The notes under the pieces were generated by a model. The model was not told the origin of the DNA. It saw only the letters and a list, made by a program, of their open reading frames with translations, and made no database searches. DNA of 19,279 nucleotides from Hydrogenophaga sp. Lineage in GTDB: Bacteria; Pseudomonadota; Gammaproteobacteria; Burkholderiales; Burkholderiaceae_C. Of this stretch, positions 16,421 through 19,279 are shown piece after piece. The position numbers and the translations under genes are program-made. The stretch covers positions 1-19,279 of the forward strand of contig JAIFNE010000117.1 in the NCBI GenBank assembly GCA_020047875.1. The letters run 5' to 3'. Position 1 is the first letter of the stretch; each line of letters begins with the position of its first letter.

Positions 16421-17992
16421 TTAGTTTACCTTGATCAGCCGCCAGTCCAGCCGGTTGTCGGCACGGTGCACCACATCAATGTTCTTTTTCATCGCCCAGG
16501 GAATGACCTGGTTGTGAAGCGGTATGTGGGCCACGTCCTGGTTCTGCAGCATCAACGCCCTGGTCATCAGCTCGGTGCGCAGCTTCAGGTTGGTTTCCTT
16601 CTTCGCGCGCTCAATCAACGCATCCATCTGCGGATTGCTGTAGCGGCCAACGTTGTAGTTGCCGTCGCCCTGCGCGCCAACGGTACGCACCAGCGACTGC
16701 AGCGAGTACATCGCGTCAAAGGTCGGCACGCCCCAGCCCAACATGTAAATGCTGGCTTCATAGCGCTGAATCATCGGGAAGTAGGTCACCAGCGGCAAGG
16801 TACGCAGCTTGGCTTTCACGCCCACCCGGGCCCACATGGCCGTGACCGCCTGACAGATCGCTTCATCATTGATGTAGCGGTTGTTCGGGCAAGCAAAGTC
16901 AACTTCGAAGCCATTGGGATACCCCGCATCGGCCAGCAGTTTTTGCGCCGCTGCGACGTCAAACGGATAGCGTTTGTGCACCGCTTCGGTCCAGCCATTG
17001 ACCTGCGGCGCGACCAGCGCACCGGTTGGCTGGCCCAGACCACGCAAGCTCACGCGCGCGATGGTGTTGATATCAATTGCCTGATACAAGGCCTTTCTCA
17101 CCCGCTGGTCTTTGAGCGGGTTCTTGCCCTTGACGTCACTGCCTGGCAGCTCGGTTCGAAACTGATCCATGCCGAGGAAGATCGTGCGGTTCTCGACACC
17201 ATCAATCACCTTCAAAGCCGGCGTTGAGCGGATGCGGCCCAGATCTTGCGGGCTCGGGTCCAGAACGAGGTCGACCGCACCCGACAGCAGCGCCGCCATG
17301 CGGGTGGACACGTTGCGCACCGGGGTATAGATCACTTCGGTGACGTTGCTCTCGGACTTGCTCCACCACGCCGGGTTGCGGGTCAGCACGATTTTCTGGT
17401 CAGGCTGCCATTCCTTCAGCACGAAAGGCCCCGTGCCATTGGTGTTTCGGTGAGCAAAATTCTCGTCTTGGGTTTTGATGTCCTTGGGCGCGGTCGAGTT
17501 GTTCTTCTCGGCCCAGGCTTTGCTCATCATGCGCAGCTCGGTGAGCTGGTTGAGCAACACCGGGTTGGGGTCCTTGGTGAAAATGTCGATCGTATTGCCA
17601 TCGACCTTCACCACGCGGTCGATGCCTGCGGCGTAGATAGCGAAATTCGACGTCTTGCTCATCGCTCGCTCGATCGAGAACACCGCGTCGTCTGCGGTGA
17701 AGTTGCTGCCATCGTGGAACTTCACGCCGGTGCGCAGGGTGAGGCGCAACTGGGTGGGCGAGAGTTGCTTCCACCCCGTGGCCAGCACTGGCTCGGGCTT
17801 GAAGGTACGGCTGTTGTAGTAGACCAACGACTCGTAGACGGCGGCGTGAATACCGTTTTGCAGCGCATTGTTCTGGGAATGGATGTCCCAGGTAGCGATG
17901 TCGCTGGCGCTGGTCCACTGGAACGTCTTGGCGCTCACGCCAGCAGCGCCAAACGCCAGGGCGCAGGCCAGTATCGTCGCAGAGAGTTTCAT
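16421..17992 (-). CDS. ABC transporter substrate-binding protein 1 (family 5, DppA/OppA-like)
   Basis: This is the first gene of the transporter operon. The product is a periplasmic binding protein of 523 residues. A signal peptide of about 21 residues (MKLSATILACALAFGAAGVS, probable cleavage in VSA-K) precedes KTFQWTSASDIATWDIHS. The family-5 signature LRTGVKFHDGSNFTADDAVF lies near residues 85-105, with the later LLADAGYPNGFEVDFACPN and QRVRKALYQAIDIN blocks. Weak AAGG lies about eight bases before the ATG. It is paralogous to substrate-binding protein 2 but clearly diverged, so the pair probably widens or splits substrate range for one channel. A promoter-like sequence with a palindrome lies about 40 bases upstream. 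Confidence 0.93.
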   Translation of the reverse strand: MKLSATILACALAFGAAGVSAKTFQWTSASDIATWDIHSQNNALQNGIHAAVYESLVYYNSRTFKPEPVLATGWKQLSPTQLRLTLRTGVKFHDGSNFTADDAVFSIERAMSKTSNFAIYAAGIDRVVKVDGNTIDIFTKDPNPVLLNQLTELRMMSKAWAEKNNSTAPKDIKTQDENFAHRNTNGTGPFVLKEWQPDQKIVLTRNPAWWSKSESNVTEVIYTPVRNVSTRMAALLSGAVDLVLDPSPQDLGRIRSTPALKVIDGVENRTIFLGMDQFRTELPGSDVKGKNPLKDQRVRKALYQAIDINTIARVSLRGLGQPTGALVAPQVNGWTEAVHKRYPFDVAAAQKLLADAGYPNGFEVDFACPNNRYINDEAICQAVTAMWARVGVKAKLRTLPLVTYFPMIQRYEASIYMLGWGVPTFDAMYSLQSLVRTVGAQGDGNYNVGRYSNPQMDALIERAKKETNLKLRTELMTRALMLQNQDVAHIPLHNQVIPWAMKKNIDVVHRADNRLDWRLIKVN

Positions 17993-18024
17993 GTTGGCAA
18001 ACCTTAAGAAGTGAAAGCGACGGA

Positions 18025-18035
18025 GTGTATTACAC
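18025..18035. promoter_or_regulatory. Palindrome over the putative operon -10 box
   Basis: GTGTA-T-TACAC (18025-18035) is perfectly symmetric and covers the predicted -10 element of the transporter operon. It could be an operator half-site pair for a local regulator, or chance. Confidence 0.3.
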
Positions 18036-18057
18036 CCGGCCCGTCAGCGAAAGCAAA
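18029..18057 (-). promoter_or_regulatory. Putative sigma70 promoter of the peptide transporter operon
   Basis: On the minus strand TTTGCT (18057-18052) and TGTAAT (18034-18029) are 17 bases apart. The -10 matches five of six consensus bases and the -35 is weak. The first operon gene starts at 17992, leaving a short leader. No experimental support. Confidence 0.4.
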
Positions 18058-18293
18058 CTCAGCGGAGACCTTTCAGATCAGGCCGTCTGGGGCAGTGTTC
18101 TGCGGCCGGTGCCATCTAAAAAGCTGGCGAATTCTGGGTCATAGCAAGGCGCAGACCACAACGAACCCGGGCGGTATCGTGCGATACGTGCCACGCAGCC
18201 ATGGCGCAAAAAGTGCGGATTCATGTTCCAGATGGCGTCGAACACCCGACCAAGATATGGGTCACGTGACCGCACGGGATGCTCGGCCTGCCG
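18058..18293. other. Intergenic region with two short palindromes
   Basis: This stretch lies between the DUF3047 gene stop and the transporter promoter. I see no convincing gene. A 65-codon minus-strand frame (18078-18275) lacks recognisable features. Two palindromes occur: GTATCG-TG-CGATAC (18173-18186) and the perfect 12-base GGTCACGTGACC (18260-18271). Their function is unknown. Confidence 0.4.
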
Positions 18294-19103
18294 TCAGGGC
18301 CGCGCCGTGCGACTCCCCACAGCCTCCAACTGAAGACGGCCGTACCAAGCCCGGAGCGCACTCTCCGTGTTGTCGGTGTCTGTCATCAATGCAATGGCCA
18401 ACAGTGGGCCGGGCGGCTCTCCAAAGGCCCGCACAAAATCGGCATGGACATCGCGCTGGTAATCTCGCCATTGTCCCAGCGATTGCGTCCCGGTTTCCAC
18501 AATCAGCTTGCGAATACGATCGGTGCGGGGGTTGTGAACCACCGTTTCCAGAGGCTCCTGGGCACTCCAAACATAGGCCAGCGTGGCATACGGCAGCTCT
18601 TCACCAGTTAACAAACGGCTCAGCTCAGAAAGTCGGTGCGTACGCGGACTCAGCAATGACCGGTCGCCATCAAAAGCCAACACGATTCGCACCGGGGCAT
18701 CCTCCGCCTCAGCGTCCCGCAGATCGGCCAGCGGGGGCAATGCGTCAACCTTCCAAGAAAAACTCAGCCGCCCCACCGATGGCAATCCGTCGCCAAACTG
18801 CTGCCGGAGAATGCTAACTGAGCTATTTGATTGCACAGTCAAAGCGGCCCGGCCCAGGATGTGGGTCGGAACAAATGGCTCGCTGCGTTTGGCCGGCAAC
18901 ACCAAATGCTCCCAACGAGCGGACACGGCTGGTGTCGTCAGGAGCGCCTCCGTCGCTCGGGCCAGTTCAGGCTCAGGAACTGGGGCCTCGCTGACGGAAG
19001 CACATCCCAACAGGAATACAGAGAGCACCAAAGATGTGCAAAGCGTCCGCGAACCGTGCTTTGTGAAATTGCCAGAATCAGTGTGCTCGTTTTTTGTTAC
19101 CAC
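18294..19103 (-). CDS. DUF3047-type lipoprotein of unknown function
   Basis: I take the GTG at 19103 as start because AAGGGAA (19108-19114) precedes it closely. The only upstream alternative at 19202 would overlap the rRNA terminator and add non-family sequence. The resulting 269 residues begin with a polar n-region and then LCTSLVLSVFLLGC, where LLGC-A is a lipobox, so it is probably an outer- or inner-membrane-anchored periplasmic lipoprotein. The C-terminal two thirds contain FSWKVDALPPLADLRD, DAPVRIVLAFDGD, LPYATLAYVW, the VHNPRTDRIRKLIVETG block and ALMTDTDNTE..AWYG, which I recognise as the DUF3047 pattern. No biochemical role is established that I know of. It stands alone after an rRNA operon, about 300 bases before the transporter operon. 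Confidence 0.82.
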   Translation of the reverse strand: MVTKNEHTDSGNFTKHGSRTLCTSLVLSVFLLGCASVSEAPVPEPELARATEALLTTPAVSARWEHLVLPAKRSEPFVPTHILGRAALTVQSNSSVSILRQQFGDGLPSVGRLSFSWKVDALPPLADLRDAEAEDAPVRIVLAFDGDRSLLSPRTHRLSELSRLLTGEELPYATLAYVWSAQEPLETVVHNPRTDRIRKLIVETGTQSLGQWRDYQRDVHADFVRAFGEPPGPLLAIALMTDTDNTESALRAWYGRLQLEAVGSRTARP

Positions 19104-19194
19104 ACGCTTCCCTTCGACAGTCAGAGACGATCCTCGGCGGCCTCCATTCCCAAACACAGGATTGCGCACCTGTTGCGGCACGCCAACGATCCAC

Positions 19195-19233
19195 AAACAC
19201 AAAAGCCTCGCTCGGGGTTAATCGAGCGAGGCT
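19195..19233 (-). terminator. rRNA operon terminator
   Basis: AGCCTCGCTCG (19204-19214) and CGAGCGAGGCT (19223-19233) form a perfect 11-bp stem with an 8-base loop. On the minus strand it is followed by TTTTGTGTTTG. It lies 16 bases after the end of the 5S rRNA and terminates that operon. Confidence 0.93.
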
Positions 19234-19249
19234 GATGCTGGCTGTAAGA

Positions 19250-19279
19250 GTCTGACGATGACCTACTTTCACACGGGAA
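19250..19279 (-). rRNA. rrf: 5S rRNA, 3' end only
   Basis: The minus strand reads CCCGTGTGAAAGTAGGTCAT then CGTCAGAC, the conserved 3' end of proteobacterial 5S rRNA. The gene begins outside the window, so the window's right edge is the tail of an rRNA operon on the minus strand. The exact 3' end is estimated to within a few bases. Confidence 0.9.

Noticed and set aside
18078..18275. A 65-codon minus-strand frame in the gap before the transporter operon
   Set aside because: No ribosome binding site, no recognisable domain, and length expected by chance in GC-rich DNA.

Overview
The window is GC-rich chromosomal DNA. GroES, GroEL and MetK are of betaproteobacterial type. The gene set points to Burkholderiales, most likely Comamonadaceae: tandem lipid A acyltransferases divergent from metK, CIRCE plus a sigma32-type signal before groESL, a HexR-like regulator divergent from transaldolase, and small C/G-rich dispersed repeats. 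The family-level placement is inference from recalled gene neighbourhoods, not from a search.

Layout. Positions 1-1074 (minus strand) hold two tandem lysophospholipid (lipid A) acyltransferase genes. The upstream one is broken by an out-of-frame deletion; the downstream one runs off the window edge. metK (plus) follows divergently and ends at a perfect rho-independent terminator. Next are an orphan soluble histidine kinase with three PAS-like domains, and then groES-groEL behind a sigma32-like promoter and a perfect CIRCE operator. A bidirectional terminator separates groEL from convergent tal (minus). tal is divergent from a HexR/RpiR-family regulator, with a GGTAAC-N3-GTTACC palindrome in the 67-base gap.

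From 9394 to 17992 (minus strand) lies a seven-gene dipeptide/oligopeptide ABC transporter operon. In transcription order it is substrate-binding protein 1, dppB-type permease, M20-family amidohydrolase, substrate-binding protein 2 (a paralogue of the first), dppC-type permease, dppD-type ATPase, dppF-type ATPase. The amidohydrolase and second binding protein sit between the two permease genes. Presumably substrate is imported and then hydrolysed in the cytoplasm. Two inverted copies of a double-hairpin repeat of about 75 bases flank dppC-dppD-dppF, and a different 72-base palindromic element lies just beyond dppF.

Upstream of the operon are a DUF3047-type lipoprotein gene (minus), then a strong hairpin terminator and the 3' end of a 5S rRNA gene on the minus strand. 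The right edge is therefore the tail of an rRNA operon.

Most of the window is well-understood housekeeping and transport DNA. I see no CRISPR array, transposase, phage gene, toxin-antitoxin pair or obviously new system. The points most worth a second look are the broken acyltransferase, the repeat elements, the rearranged transporter operon and the candidate HexR operator.
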